32,872 bases of DNA from an uncultured Pseudomonadota bacterium (GCA_937123825.1 CAKZKQ010000318.1:1-32872), one strand, 5' to 3'; shown: positions 15,746 through 24,392, counted from the first letter of the stretch. The notes: generated by a model from the letters alone, not told the origin. A program made the numbers and translations.

Positions 15746-16927
15746 TTAATGAGGTGCAGCGGACATGAACAGTTCTGTCTGCTTGGCCTCTTTGAATGGA
15801 CTGACAACCGTATTGATGGCGGACTCGATCATCACCTTTGCCATCTTTGAGGGAACAGCATTACCAATTTGGCGGATCACCTGTCTCTTCTTCCCTTTGA
15901 AGATGTAACCATGAGGAAACGATTGGATCGCAGCAAGTTCAACCGTTCTGAGCCGACGGCTCTCCCAATGGAAAGGACCCACCCAGGGACCAGGGTTCGC
16001 GTTGATGGTCCATGAAGGGGCTTTAGGGTTCAGCTTTAATAAGAAGTTCCAAAACCTCGTCTCGGCCTCAAACAGTGGGTTCTCGTGCCCTGCCCACGCA
16101 GTCAGATGTTTGTAGTTGGAGCCAGGAGGAATCTCTTGGAGCGCATCGGCCCATCGGCCGGTAACCTGCTCTCGCTCTTCAGCATACTCATCACCAATGT
16201 ACGAGCCGATGACATCTTCAACCGCGACAGGAGGTTTGAGGTGTTGTGGGTCTTTGGATGTAGCCCAGTGCGTGATGGGCGGCTCGATTGGTGTTGTATG
16301 TTTGCTTCCGATTACGAAAATTCTCTTCCGCTTTTGCGCCACACCGTAGTTAACGGCATTTGCATCAACAACTGTGCATAAATAGCCGCTCCGCCCAAAC
16401 GCCTTCAGCACAGCTTCAAACACAGGTTTATTGCGTGGGTGTAGAAGGCTCCGAACGTTTTCCATCACGAAAGCATCAGCATTAGCTTCCACAATCAGCC
16501 GATGGAATTCAGCCAACAGATCCCGCCTGTCGTCCTCGCGGGCTTCTGTGATAGGTAGAGGCTTCTCTACTTCTTTCCCTCGAGCGCGTGCGCGTCTGTA
16601 CTTGGAGTCATGGCCTGGATCGGTCCAATAGCTCGCTTTAGAGAAAGGCTGGCATGGTGGACCTCCCACAATAATAAGTGGTTCACTTGAACCAAGTTTC
16701 GCCAGCCTTCGGAGATCTTTGCCTTCAAGCTCTCGAACATCTGCTTGCTCAGTGTGATGTTGAGAGCCATGCTCGTTGGCTTCCAGGGTTTCGCAGGCCG
16801 CTTTATCCATCTCTATCGAGAGGCAAGGGACACCTCCTGCTTGTCTTGCGGCGACTGTGAAGCCCCCAGCACCAGCAAAGAGATCGATAACTGGAATGGG
16901 TCGATGATTGTTTGGCTGGTTCCCCAT
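15746..16927 (-). CDS. C5-cytosine DNA methyltransferase (first of two)
   Basis: This is a 393-residue enzyme. Motif I is VIDLFAGAGGF (13-23), motif IV IVGGPPCQPFSKASY with catalytic Cys92, motif VI MENVRS (155-160), motif VIII VAQKRKRIFVIGS, and motif X QIGNAVPSKMAKVMI closes it. A 30-residue basic insertion (KYRRARARGKEVEK) follows motif IV. The ATG at 16927 is chosen because AAGGA stands five to six bases upstream; an ATG at 17026 adds 33 unrelated residues. It is the first gene of the methylase-methylase-nuclease operon. Its composition is less AT-rich than the other two genes. Two different m5C methylases in one system suggest an asymmetric target with one enzyme per strand, as in BbvCI-type systems. 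Confidence 0.92.
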   Translation of the reverse strand: MGNQPNNHRPIPVIDLFAGAGGFTVAARQAGGVPCLSIEMDKAACETLEANEHGSQHHTEQADVRELEGKDLRRLAKLGSSEPLIIVGGPPCQPFSKASYWTDPGHDSKYRRARARGKEVEKPLPITEAREDDRRDLLAEFHRLIVEANADAFVMENVRSLLHPRNKPVFEAVLKAFGRSGYLCTVVDANAVNYGVAQKRKRIFVIGSKHTTPIEPPITHWATSKDPQHLKPPVAVEDVIGSYIGDEYAEEREQVTGRWADALQEIPPGSNYKHLTAWAGHENPLFEAETRFWNFLLKLNPKAPSWTINANPGPWVGPFHWESRRLRTVELAAIQSFPHGYIFKGKKRQVIRQIGNAVPSKMAKVMIESAINTVVSPFKEAKQTELFMSAAPH

Positions 16928-17391
16928 TAGTTCCTTCCCGAGAAAAGTGGGCCACCTGTTCAAGATCTTACCAGCTGGTTTAAAGGGCGGGCAAGCGTTA
17001 CGACTACCTACTTTGCCCTTCAGCATAGGGATTGAACAGGCGAGCAGGTTCTCTCGCCTTGTTGGGTTACGTCAAGAGAAATTTTGGTTGAGGAAAAGTC
17101 TGGGAGTTTTATTCGGCTGGCGACTGCGCTCAGGACAGGCAAGAAGAAAATCCACCGATATCAGTGGATTCAAAATAGAGTCAGGGGAAGCTTGAATTCC
17201 CAAACTCTGGACTGACAGTCAAGATGCATCAAAAAACAATTACAACATACCAATAACAAATTAACCAACAAGGGCCACGCAGACAAACCCACCCAACCCA
17301 AACAGGGATGGAAAGGCGGTCTTCGCGAGCAATGGCCCATCAAATGGGGAGCGGGGATGAACAGGATGAATCGAGCTTGGAAAAGGAGGGG
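16928..17391. other. Intergenic region upstream of the R-M operon
   Basis: These 464 bp hold no supported gene. They contain the 3' flank of the rRNA methyltransferase gene, an AT-rich patch around 17215-17265, and the near-palindrome at 17151-17168. The promoter of the R-M operon should be here, but no clear -35/-10 pair was picked out. No tRNA or attachment-site repeat was found by eye. Confidence 0.5.
17151..17168. promoter_or_regulatory. 18-bp near-palindrome upstream of the R-M operon
   Basis: TCCACCGATATCAGTGGA reads the same on both strands apart from one mismatched pair. It lies about 220 bp before the first methylase start in an AT-rich region. An operator for the R-M operon is possible, although no separate controller gene is present; a methylase could bind its own promoter. 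Confidence 0.35.
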
Positions 17392-18528
17392 TTAGAAGAG
17401 GGTGGTGGTGACTTTGAGGCCGCCGTGGTCGAATTCGACCTCTTTGAGGGGGCGACGTTTGACCACGCTGACCAGGGTCTTGCGCAGGGTGGAATCGGCG
17501 CTGAGCACCATGGCGCGCCAGCCGGTCAGGGCCTTGATGCGGGCGCCGAGCTGGCGGTAGACGGGGTCCAGGGACTCTCGGCTGCCGATGCGGGTGCCGT
17601 AGGGGGGGTTGCAGACGAGCAGGCCTGCGGGCGAGATGGGGATGCGGACCGATTGCACGTCGACGTTTTGAAAGTTGATGTGCTGGGTGAGGCCGGCGCG
17701 CGTGGCGTTGCCTCGGGCGGCTTTGATGGCCTCGGCGTTGCGGTCTGAGCCCATCAGCAGCGGTACTGCGCCGAAGTCTTCGCTGGCTTTGGCCTCGGTG
17801 CCCAGACGGCGCCAGTTGTAGGCGTCGTATTTGCGCCAGAACTCAAAGGCAAAGCGGCGCTCGGCGCCGGGCGCCTTTTTGGCCGCCATCAAGGCCCCTT
17901 CGAGCACAAAGGTGCCGGAACCGCACATGGGGTCGACCAGGGGGGTGGTGCCGTCCCATTGTGCCCAGCGCAGCAGCGCGGCCGCCGTGGTTTCGCGCAG
18001 CGGGGCGCGGCCGGTTTGCTGGCGGTAGCCTCGGCGGTGCAGGAGCGCGCCGGAGGTGTCCAGGCTGATCTCGCACTGGTTGTCCACCAGGCGAATCAGG
18101 ATCCGCTGGGCCTCGGGGGGCGCGTCGGCCTCGGCCACAACCTTGATGGGGACCAGGGTGTTGATGGCGTCGCGCACCGCGTCCATGATCCGACCGGTGT
18201 GGATCAGGCGCGAGCGCTGGGCGTGGGCGCGCAGGACGACCACGCTCTCGGGGGCCAGACGCCTGGCCCAGGGCAACTTGGCGGTGCGGTTGTAGAGCTC
18301 GGGCACGGCGCCGGCGCGAAACCGGCCCATGCGCAGCCACAACCGACCCACGCACCGGGCGTGGAGGTTGACGCGCATGGCGTCGAGCATCTCGGCCCGA
18401 AACCCCAGACCTCCCCGATGCTCTTCGCTGACTTCGACGCCCAGCGCCGTCAGCTCTTCTTTGGCAACCTCTTCCAGGCCGGGGGTGACCACAGCCAGAA
18501 AGTCCAACAAACGTTTGCGCACAGGCAT
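17392..18528 (-). CDS. THUMP-domain class I SAM-dependent rRNA methyltransferase (RlmL/YpsC-like)
   Basis: This 378-residue enzyme has an N-terminal ferredoxin-like/THUMP part (FLAVVTPGLEEVAKEELTALG at the start, about 1-160) and a C-terminal Rossmann methylase. The SAM motif is VDPMCGSGTFVLEGA (198-212) and the catalytic NPPYG is at 307-311, as in N2-guanine methyltransferases. The length and order match single-domain RlmL homologs such as YpsC, which methylate a guanine in 23S rRNA; E. coli RlmKL has an extra domain missing here. The ATG overlaps the TAA of the upstream asd gene by one base, so the two are co-transcribed and probably translationally coupled. The exact rRNA position is inferred from the family. 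Confidence 0.88.
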   Translation of the reverse strand: MPVRKRLLDFLAVVTPGLEEVAKEELTALGVEVSEEHRGGLGFRAEMLDAMRVNLHARCVGRLWLRMGRFRAGAVPELYNRTAKLPWARRLAPESVVVLRAHAQRSRLIHTGRIMDAVRDAINTLVPIKVVAEADAPPEAQRILIRLVDNQCEISLDTSGALLHRRGYRQQTGRAPLRETTAAALLRWAQWDGTTPLVDPMCGSGTFVLEGALMAAKKAPGAERRFAFEFWRKYDAYNWRRLGTEAKASEDFGAVPLLMGSDRNAEAIKAARGNATRAGLTQHINFQNVDVQSVRIPISPAGLLVCNPPYGTRIGSRESLDPVYRQLGARIKALTGWRAMVLSADSTLRKTLVSVVKRRPLKEVEFDHGGLKVTTTLF

Positions 18529-19637
18529 TAAGCGCGCTCCAGGATGATGCGCAGCATGCGGCGCAGTGGTTCAGCGGCACCCCACAGGAGCTGATCGCCC
18601 ACCGTGAAGGCCCCCAGGAATTGCGGCCCCATGTTGAGCTTGCGCAGACGACCCACGGGGATGTCCAGCGAGCCGGTGACCGCCGCGGGGGTCAACCCTG
18701 CCAGCGTCGCCTCGGGGGTGTTGGGGATGACGCGCGTCCAGGCGTTGCCTTCGGCGACGATCGCCTCCAACTCGTCCATCGGCACGTCTTTGTTGAGCTT
18801 GATGGTCAGACCCTGGCTGTGGCAGCGCATGGCCCCCACGCGGACGCAGACCCCGTCGACAAAGACCGGGTTTTGCTCGGTGCCCAGGATCTTGTTGGCC
18901 TCGGCCTGCCCTTTCCACTCTTCGCGGCTTTGCCCGTTGTCCATCAACTTGTCGATCCACGGCAACAGACTGCCGGCCAGCGGCGCCCCCAGCGCGTCGG
19001 TGGGCAGCGACTGCCCGCGCAGCTCCTGGGTGACGAGCCGGTCGATCTCCAGGATCCCCACCGCTGGGTCGTCCAACTGCGCCTGCACCGAGGCCGCCAG
19101 GTGACCCATCTGCGCGATCAACTGGCGCATCTGCCGCGCCCCCGCGCCCGAGGCCGCCTGGTAGGTCATGGCACTGACCCACTGGACCAGACCCTGCTCA
19201 AAGAGGCCGCCCAACGCCATCAACATCAGGCTCACCGTGCAGTTGCCCCCAATAAAATCGCGCTGACCGGCGTCCAACGCCGCGTCGATCACCGACCGAT
19301 TCACCGGGTCCAGCACGATCACCGCATCGTCGTTCATGCGCAGCGCCGACGAAGCATCAATCCAATACCCCGACCACCCAGAAGCCCGCAGCTCCGAATG
19401 CACTCGCCGTGTATGGGCGCTGCCCTGACAGGTGATGATGACCTCCATCCCCGACAGCGCGCTCAAATCATGGGCATCAAGCAAGAGCGGCTCGGCCGAC
19501 TCCTGCGGCGCAGGCTGTCCCACCTGCGACGTCGAAAAAAACACCGGCTCCACAAGCCCAAGGTCGCCCTCAGCGCGCATCCGCGCCATCAACACCGACC
19601 CCACCATGCCTCGCCAGCCGATCAAACCCGTACGCAT
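18528..19637 (-). CDS. asd: Aspartate-semialdehyde dehydrogenase
   Basis: Asd reduces aspartyl phosphate to aspartate semialdehyde with NADPH, the branch point to lysine/diaminopimelate, threonine and methionine. The 369-residue protein begins with the NADP loop [13 protein letters not shown]. It has the active Cys133 in [13 protein letters not shown], the [12 protein letters not shown] segment typical of the gram-negative (E. coli-type) group, and Arg271/His273 in [14 protein letters not shown] as substrate-binding and acid/base residues. The length fits the family. GAGG lies about 11 bases before the ATG. It is followed by the rRNA methyltransferase gene with a one-base overlap; no other lysine or threonine pathway gene is nearby. 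It should be a cytoplasmic, essential housekeeping enzyme. Confidence 0.95.
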   Translation of the reverse strand: MRTGLIGWRGMVGSVLMARMRAEGDLGLVEPVFFSTSQVGQPAPQESAEPLLLDAHDLSALSGMEVIITCQGSAHTRRVHSELRASGWSGYWIDASSALRMNDDAVIVLDPVNRSVIDAALDAGQRDFIGGNCTVSLMLMALGGLFEQGLVQWVSAMTYQAASGAGARQMRQLIAQMGHLAASVQAQLDDPAVGILEIDRLVTQELRGQSLPTDALGAPLAGSLLPWIDKLMDNGQSREEWKGQAEANKILGTEQNPVFVDGVCVRVGAMRCHSQGLTIKLNKDVPMDELEAIVAEGNAWTRVIPNTPEATLAGLTPAAVTGSLDIPVGRLRKLNMGPQFLGAFTVGDQLLWGAAEPLRRMLRIILERA

Positions 19638-19937
19638 TCCTCTGCCTCACGCAAAACGTCACAATCCATCAAAAAACAGGGGAACTCTCTCTTCTCACAA
19701 ACCCACCATCAGGTCTTCGGGAACCTGAGGCGCGACCCAAACGCCCTCAAAACGGCGCGCTCGGTCTGTCCACCGCGCGGCGATGCACTCAAACAACCGG
19801 GTCCAAGTGTCCCACCACACACGCACAATGGCAAAAAACCGGATTTCGTCCCAAACAACTCCAGAAAAGGCTGCTCACCCTATCTAAAGCCGCTCAAACG
19901 AAACCCGGTCTACACGCTTCACAGAAATTACACCACA
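19638..19937. other. Intergenic region upstream of asd
   Basis: About 300 bp between asd and the shifted-frame tail of the WGR gene. No gene, RNA or clear hairpin is supported. The asd promoter should lie in its left part. Confidence 0.45.
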
Positions 19938-20043
19938 TCAAGGCACGGAAACCTGGCCCTCCACCTGGAACTGGGCCAAATCTTGCCGCAAATGAGCCAG
20001 CGACGACAACAAAGACGGCGCCGCCGGCCCATCCAGGTCAGAC
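19938..20043 (-). pseudogene. Out-of-frame C-terminal tail of the WGR protein
   Basis: Directly after the WGR gene's stop (20038-20040), another frame continues with protein-like sequence: LSDLDGPAAPSLLSSLAHL, then RQDLAQFQVEGQVSVP and a stop at 19938. Reading CGC-(skip C)-TTG-TCT-GAC instead of CGC-CTT-GTC-TGA would join GDIKR to LSDLDG smoothly. This looks like a one-base insertion, a sequencing error, or a +1 frameshift site. Confidence 0.45.
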
Positions 20044-21462
20044 AAGGCGCTTGATGTCACCAAAGGCGCGATAAAAACCGCCACGGCCCGCCTCGCGGAT
20101 GCCATCGACGACATAACGGGCGCCCTCTTCACGGATGTTCTTGGGGAACTGGACGTTCCAGCTCTTGTTGTACCCATCCGAAAGCACGCGCACGCGCAGC
20201 TTGCCGCCGTCCTTGATGCACTGCACCACCACGCCGCTGCCCGCGTCCGAGGTCGTCTCGATGGTGTCCGACACGCTGGCCACAGGCCCCGTGGCCGCCG
20301 ACGCCTTGATGTCGCGCATCTGCGGCAACTGACCAGCCTCGGCCGCCTTGATGGCCTCTTCGCTGGCGTCAATGCAGGCCAGCGAGCCATCGGTGGTCAC
20401 GATGTAGACCTTGTCGTTGAGGAACTGCATCGAGAACGCCGAGCCGCACCCGGTGCCCAGCTTCCACAACCGCTTGCCATCCTGCGCAAAGCAGTAAATC
20501 GACGAGCTGCTGTCCCCCGCAAAGACGTACTTGCCGTCCTGGCTGGCCGCGCACGAAAAGACCGAGCCATCGCAGCGGTACGTCACCGAGGACTCACCGG
20601 TCTTGGTGAAGCTGTTGACGACCCTGCCGCCAGTACCGGCGTAGACCATCCCCTCTTCCTGCCACCCAAAGAGCACCGAACCGTTGGTCGACTTATGCCA
20701 AATCTGCTCGCCGTCCTCCCAGTCGTACATCGTCACACCGCCGCTGTGACCGTGGTAGACGCCGATCTCGTCACAACGCACCATCCAGCCGCTGCTGCCG
20801 CTGCTCTTGCGCGTCCACTGGGACTCGTCCTCGTGGTTGATCGTGGTGACGTTGCCCGCGTTGTCAGACACGCCCAGCACGCCGTCCTTGATGTCCAACC
20901 AGTAGATGTCCACGTTGGCGTCGATCTCGTATGCCGTCTTCTGCTTGAAACCGCTCAGGTCGTCGACCTTGCCGTCGTCACACCCCGCGTAGAGCCACTC
21001 ATCGTCGGCCACAATGCACTTGACGCCGTCCGGCAGGCCGTACTGACGGATCACCGAGCCGTCATGGCCCAGGCAGTACACCTTGCCCGACTCGTTGCCC
21101 ACCCAGCAGTGCTCCTCGTCAATGAAGATGCCAAAGGCGCTGCGGCCGGTGGAGAACTTCCACACGATCGGCGCGCGCTTGGACGAAGAACGCGTGGACT
21201 GAATCGCGCGGCGCGTCACCGGGCGCTTCTTGCGCACCCCCTGCACGGCCGCCTCATAGCCCTTCTTCATCTTGGACTTGATCTTCTTCTGCGCCTCGGC
21301 CTTGGCCTTCTCAGGGGTCGCAAAGGTCTTGGCCTGCAAACGCCCCTGGTCACCAATCCGACCATAACGGATGCGCATCTCGCAGCCGTCCACAATCACT
21401 TCATAGAACTTGTGCGAGCCACCGCCGTCCTCAGACAGCTCCAGATAAGTCCGCTCAGACAA
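20038..21462 (-). CDS. WGR-domain protein with beta-propeller repeats
   Basis: The start is taken as TTG at 21462 because GGAGG lies six bases upstream; this gives 474 residues. The longer frame (TTG at 21549) has no such site. Residues about 5-70 form a WGR domain (LELSEDGGGSHKFYEVIVDG, MRIRYGRIGDQG, then KAEAQKKIKSKMKKGY), a module linked to nucleic-acid or ADP-ribose biology. Residues about 110-390 hold repeated PQQ/WD-like blades (VGNESGKVYCLGHDGSVI, FAGDSSSSIYCFAQDGKRLWKL, VYIVTTDGSLACIDASE). A last domain (VVVQCIKDGGKLRVRVLSDGY to YRAFGDIKRLV) is common to WGR proteins of this type. It is cytoplasmic and stands alone. The C-terminus may be truncated by a frameshift. Function unknown. 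Confidence 0.85.
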   Translation of the reverse strand: MSERTYLELSEDGGGSHKFYEVIVDGCEMRIRYGRIGDQGRLQAKTFATPEKAKAEAQKKIKSKMKKGYEAAVQGVRKKRPVTRRAIQSTRSSSKRAPIVWKFSTGRSAFGIFIDEEHCWVGNESGKVYCLGHDGSVIRQYGLPDGVKCIVADDEWLYAGCDDGKVDDLSGFKQKTAYEIDANVDIYWLDIKDGVLGVSDNAGNVTTINHEDESQWTRKSSGSSGWMVRCDEIGVYHGHSGGVTMYDWEDGEQIWHKSTNGSVLFGWQEEGMVYAGTGGRVVNSFTKTGESSVTYRCDGSVFSCAASQDGKYVFAGDSSSSIYCFAQDGKRLWKLGTGCGSAFSMQFLNDKVYIVTTDGSLACIDASEEAIKAAEAGQLPQMRDIKASAATGPVASVSDTIETTSDAGSGVVVQCIKDGGKLRVRVLSDGYNKSWNVQFPKNIREEGARYVVDGIREAGRGGFYRAFGDIKRLV

Positions 21463-21570
21463 AGCACACCTCCATTTCTTCCTACAGGCACCCAAACACA
21501 GGTGAAAAGTTTGGTTTAAAGCAAGCCACGATGGATGTCTGACGCCCAAGCATCCGTGGTTGAGTCACAA

Positions 21571-21781
21571 ACCATCAAGCCACCACAGTCCACACACAAA
21601 ACCCAAGCACTTCAAAAAGAAAAAGAGAAGAAACCACAGGTTCAGGACGAACAATGGTGAATTTCAGACGCCGAAGCCCATCAGCGATGACCCACAGACC
21701 ATCAAGCCGCCTACAACCCGACGCCAAACCCAAGCAATTCCAAAAGAGAAAAACCCACGGGTGTGGGGCGAGCAATAACGG
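21571..21781. repeat. Degenerate direct duplication, about 85 bp twice
   Basis: Both units, 21571-21656 and 21698-21781, open with ACCATCAAGCC. They then share an AAACCCAAGCA block, an A/G-rich stretch, CCAC(A/G)GGT and a GACGAACAAT / GGCGAGCAAT end. The offset is 127 bp. The divergence suggests an old duplication. Confidence 0.6.
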
Positions 21782-21810
21782 ATGGCAGGGGCCTCGGGAC
21801 GAGCGAAGCT

Positions 21811-21868
21811 GTAGCAGCGCTACCGCGAGTGAGTCACGTGGTTCCTGGCGCCGTTAGGGCCGCCCCTG
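21811..21868. repeat. Third copy of the dispersed GC-rich repeat, with hairpin
   Basis: From 21821 the sequence matches positions 1-43 of the window closely (GTGAGT, GTGGTTCCTGGCGCCG, TTAGGGCCGCCC). Just left of it GTAGC-AGC-GCTAC (21811-21823) forms a small perfect hairpin. The copy ends five bases before the stop of the Fur-family gene, the same placement as the copies near the DnaQ-like/GIY-YIG gene. Confidence 0.65.
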
Positions 21869-21872
21869 GTTT

Positions 21873-22295
21873 CTAAGCGACGCATTTGCGGCATCTGCCC
21901 TTGATCAGCACTTCTGAGATTTGGGCGACCAGGGACGAGCCTGTTTTGATGTCGACGTGGACGTCGTCCAGGCATGTGACCGCGCCGCAGTCGATGCACA
22001 CAAAGTGTGGGTGCTCGGCCCCTGGCTCCTGCGTGACCGTCTGGCGCAGTTCAAAGTGCCAGACGTTTTCGCCCAGGTTCACGCGGGACAACAGCCCGGC
22101 GTCGGTCAAATCCATCAGGTTGCGGTAGATCGTCGCCCGATCAAAACCCAGGTCCTTGAGCGCGTCCGCGATCTCCGCGTGCGAAATCGGCGCCTCAAGG
22201 GTCTCCATGTACCGCAAGACCGCCACGCGCGGCCCCGTGCTGCGCAAACCCAGATCACGAATGCGTGTCTTGATTTCATCCAAAGAAGAAGGCAT
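21873..22295 (-). CDS. Fur-family metal/peroxide-responsive transcriptional regulator
   Basis: This 140-residue protein has the usual Fur length and order. An N-terminal winged helix (residues 8-75) has the recognition segment DRATIYRNLMDLTDAGLL. A C-terminal dimerisation domain holds the sensing-site histidines (HPH at 95-97) and two CxxC pairs, Cys100/Cys103 and Cys135/Cys138, that bind structural zinc. It represses or activates genes for metal or peroxide response, depending on the metal; the sequence does not settle Fur, PerR or Zur. The start has only a weak ribosome binding site. It follows a metalloprotease gene by 120 bp on the same strand. The dispersed GC-rich repeat lies directly after its stop. 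Confidence 0.9.
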   Translation of the reverse strand: MPSSLDEIKTRIRDLGLRSTGPRVAVLRYMETLEAPISHAEIADALKDLGFDRATIYRNLMDLTDAGLLSRVNLGENVWHFELRQTVTQEPGAEHPHFVCIDCGAVTCLDDVHVDIKTGSSLVAQISEVLIKGRCRKCVA

Positions 22296-22415
22296 CGACC
22301 GTCACCGCATCCCTCGGGCACGCGCCCTCTGGCGCCGCCCACATCACGCCGCCCGGGACCACACCCCAGGGCAGCGCCTCTCATCAGACCGGCGCCCCAA
22401 AGCCCCGGCCCATCA

Positions 22416-24392
22416 TCACTCTTCGTTGTTCTGAGGCAGCTCAATCCCCAGGTCCTGGCGGCAGACCTCAAACTCAAGGCCACCAAGCGGCACACAGGAA
22501 CACCCGGGACTCGACGCCACACAAGGCCGCACGCACCGCCTGGGGTTGTTGCCCACCCCCATACAGACGCCGCCCTGCCCACAGTCCGCCACGCCTCGGC
22601 ATGGCTGACCCGGCCGCCTTGCACCATCCAAACCACACTGCCACGTCCGCTCGCCGTTTGCCAGCGCCCCCGGCCGACACGTCATCTCGGTTGGACACTG
22701 GGGCAAGCCCGGCTGGCAGGTGCACGCCTGCGGGTTCATCACACATGGATGCCACCCCCGGCGCAAAAACGCCACGCGCCGCATCTCCAGGGCCTGCTCC
22801 TGCGAAAACACGCTCCGACACGGCGTATAATAGCTCATCACGTTGGCCGCCTCGGGCGACGCCTCGACGTCCTCGCACGACGCCTGACAGAGCTGGTCCA
22901 ACGAGCAATGGTCCGGTCCCGGGTCATAGGGCGTGTCACAAATCCCGTCGCCCTCCAGGCGACACGCCTGACCACAGTCCACCGCCTCCAACCCGTCGCC
23001 TCGGGGCCAGGCGATGACCTGATGCAGGCTGTCAAAGTGGCTCTCGTGCGTGTGACAGAGCCCCAAAAAGTGCCCGATCTCGTGGGCCGCTGTGGTCGGC
23101 GAGCGCCGCTTGGACAAGACGATCATCCCCAGGGGCACTTGCGGCTGCTCGCCTTTGCGCAGCCCCCCGCAAGCCCCGTTGGGCAAGGTCGCGATCCCCG
23201 CCTTGGGCACCCCCGACTCGATGATCTGATCGGTAAAAATCATTGGGATGTAAAACGACTCCACCCCCGGCACCGACAACCTCAGCCCCAGCAGCTCGTT
23301 CAACTCCGCCGTGTCCATCTCCAAAAGGTCTTCTTCTTCCAGAACCCTGAAGTCCGCCAACTGAAAGACCAACCCATACCCGTGCGCGCCCAGCGCATGG
23401 ATGCTGTTGACCCTGGCCAGCTCCTGCTCCACGTCCGCCCGCGTATGGCTCGTATAACCACTGCGGTCCGAGACCACAAAAGCCACCACGTTCACGGCGT
23501 CGCAGACCACGTCATTGTCCACCACCCCGTCGCCGTCGTTGTCCAACCCATCGCACACTTCCGGACCCTGCACCGGCTTGGACACACAACCACACGGACC
23601 ACAGCTCTCCTCGTCCTCCGGCGGCGGCGCCTCATCCCGCACCTCCACCTCCAAGCACCCAAAGATTTCATCCCCCGGCAACAACCCACACTCGCCGCCC
23701 TGCAGCGTACAATCCACCTCCTGGATCCCGCCCGCCACACAGGCCAGCAAAGCGTCGCCTTCACAGCGCGTCTCACCAGGGGGCCAGTCGCAGGGCCGCT
23801 CCGGCTGCGGACGGCACTCCGGGCCCTCGTAACCAATCACGCAGCGCTTGCCCCGCGCCGCACAATCGACCTCCACCAACTTGCTGCCCAGACACACCCG
23901 CGCTGTATCCCCCTGACAGTGCCCACCGCCAGGAACCTCGGCGCACGCTGCCGAATCATCCGCCTCACAGGCCCCATCAAAGCAAAGCCGCGCCCCGCAA
24001 TCCTCCTTCACCTCCTGAAGCCGATCGCAACCGTCGATCCACCACACATCCCCGCCCACACAGGCCTGCGCCGCGCGCGGCTCACACTGCGCCTGACCAC
24101 CCCCAGCGCCACCAGCCTTCTGGGATGCCCTGGGAGACTGACCTGGCGCAGGGATCGCCGCCGTGGGCAAAGCCCGACGCCTCCCCCCAGACGAACGCGG
24201 CCCTTTGGAGGCCTTTGGAGCCTGCGGCGCGGCGGTTTGAGGGGTTGAAGGGGATTTGGAAGGGGTTTGGGTCGGATCTTGACCCAGCCACCACCACAAC
24301 CCCGCCGCCAAAAGCGCCGTGGTCACCGCCAGAACAAGCAGGAGCGGGGCGCTGGAAGAAGATTGGGGCTGGTGAGGGCGGCGATGGGTCAT
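22416..24392 (-). CDS. Membrane-anchored metzincin metalloprotease with Cys-rich regions
   Basis: This is a 658-residue protein. One N-terminal membrane helix (about 16-36) and a Pro/Ser/Ala-rich linker lead to a Cys-rich segment (103-270) and a single MopE-type variant motif CDGLDNDGDG (280-289). The protease domain (about 300-560) carries HEIGHFLGLCH with zinc ligands His437, His441, His447 and catalytic Glu438, and the Met-turn NVMSYY with Met519, which is the metzincin layout and closest in feel to pappalysins. A second Cys-rich tail (545-650) follows. It should act outside the cytoplasm, tethered by the N-terminal helix. The many Cys imply disulfides. The substrate is unknown. The start ATG lacks a strong ribosome binding site. 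Confidence 0.85.
   Translation of the reverse strand: MTHRRPHQPQSSSSAPLLLVLAVTTALLAAGLWWWLGQDPTQTPSKSPSTPQTAAPQAPKASKGPRSSGGRRRALPTAAIPAPGQSPRASQKAGGAGGGQAQCEPRAAQACVGGDVWWIDGCDRLQEVKEDCGARLCFDGACEADDSAACAEVPGGGHCQGDTARVCLGSKLVEVDCAARGKRCVIGYEGPECRPQPERPCDWPPGETRCEGDALLACVAGGIQEVDCTLQGGECGLLPGDEIFGCLEVEVRDEAPPPEDEESCGPCGCVSKPVQGPEVCDGLDNDGDGVVDNDVVCDAVNVVAFVVSDRSGYTSHTRADVEQELARVNSIHALGAHGYGLVFQLADFRVLEEEDLLEMDTAELNELLGLRLSVPGVESFYIPMIFTDQIIESGVPKAGIATLPNGACGGLRKGEQPQVPLGMIVLSKRRSPTTAAHEIGHFLGLCHTHESHFDSLHQVIAWPRGDGLEAVDCGQACRLEGDGICDTPYDPGPDHCSLDQLCQASCEDVEASPEAANVMSYYTPCRSVFSQEQALEMRRVAFLRRGWHPCVMNPQACTCQPGLPQCPTEMTCRPGALANGERTWQCGLDGARRPGQPCRGVADCGQGGVCMGVGNNPRRCVRPCVASSPGCSCVPLGGLEFEVCRQDLGIELPQNNEE

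Larger units (their letters stand above)
21463..21872. other. Intergenic repeat region
   Basis: This 410-bp stretch between the WGR gene and the Fur-family gene holds a degenerate direct duplication (21571-21656 and 21698-21781) and the dispersed GC-rich repeat (21821-21868). No gene is supported. It contains the presumed promoter of the WGR gene. Confidence 0.6.

Noticed and set aside
16908..17195. 95-codon plus-strand frame over the R-M promoter region
   Set aside because: No ribosome binding site, no family resemblance, and it overlaps the methylase start on the other strand.
18621..20054. A 477-codon plus-strand open frame opposite asd
   Set aside because: It lies antisense to a certain asd gene, is rich in His/Arg/Pro/Gln as expected for a GC-rich shadow frame, and has no domain or ribosome binding site.
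21921..24248. A 775-codon plus-strand open frame opposite the Fur-family and metzincin genes
   Set aside because: It is a shadow frame: Pro/His/Arg-rich, spanning two real minus-strand genes and their intergenic gap.
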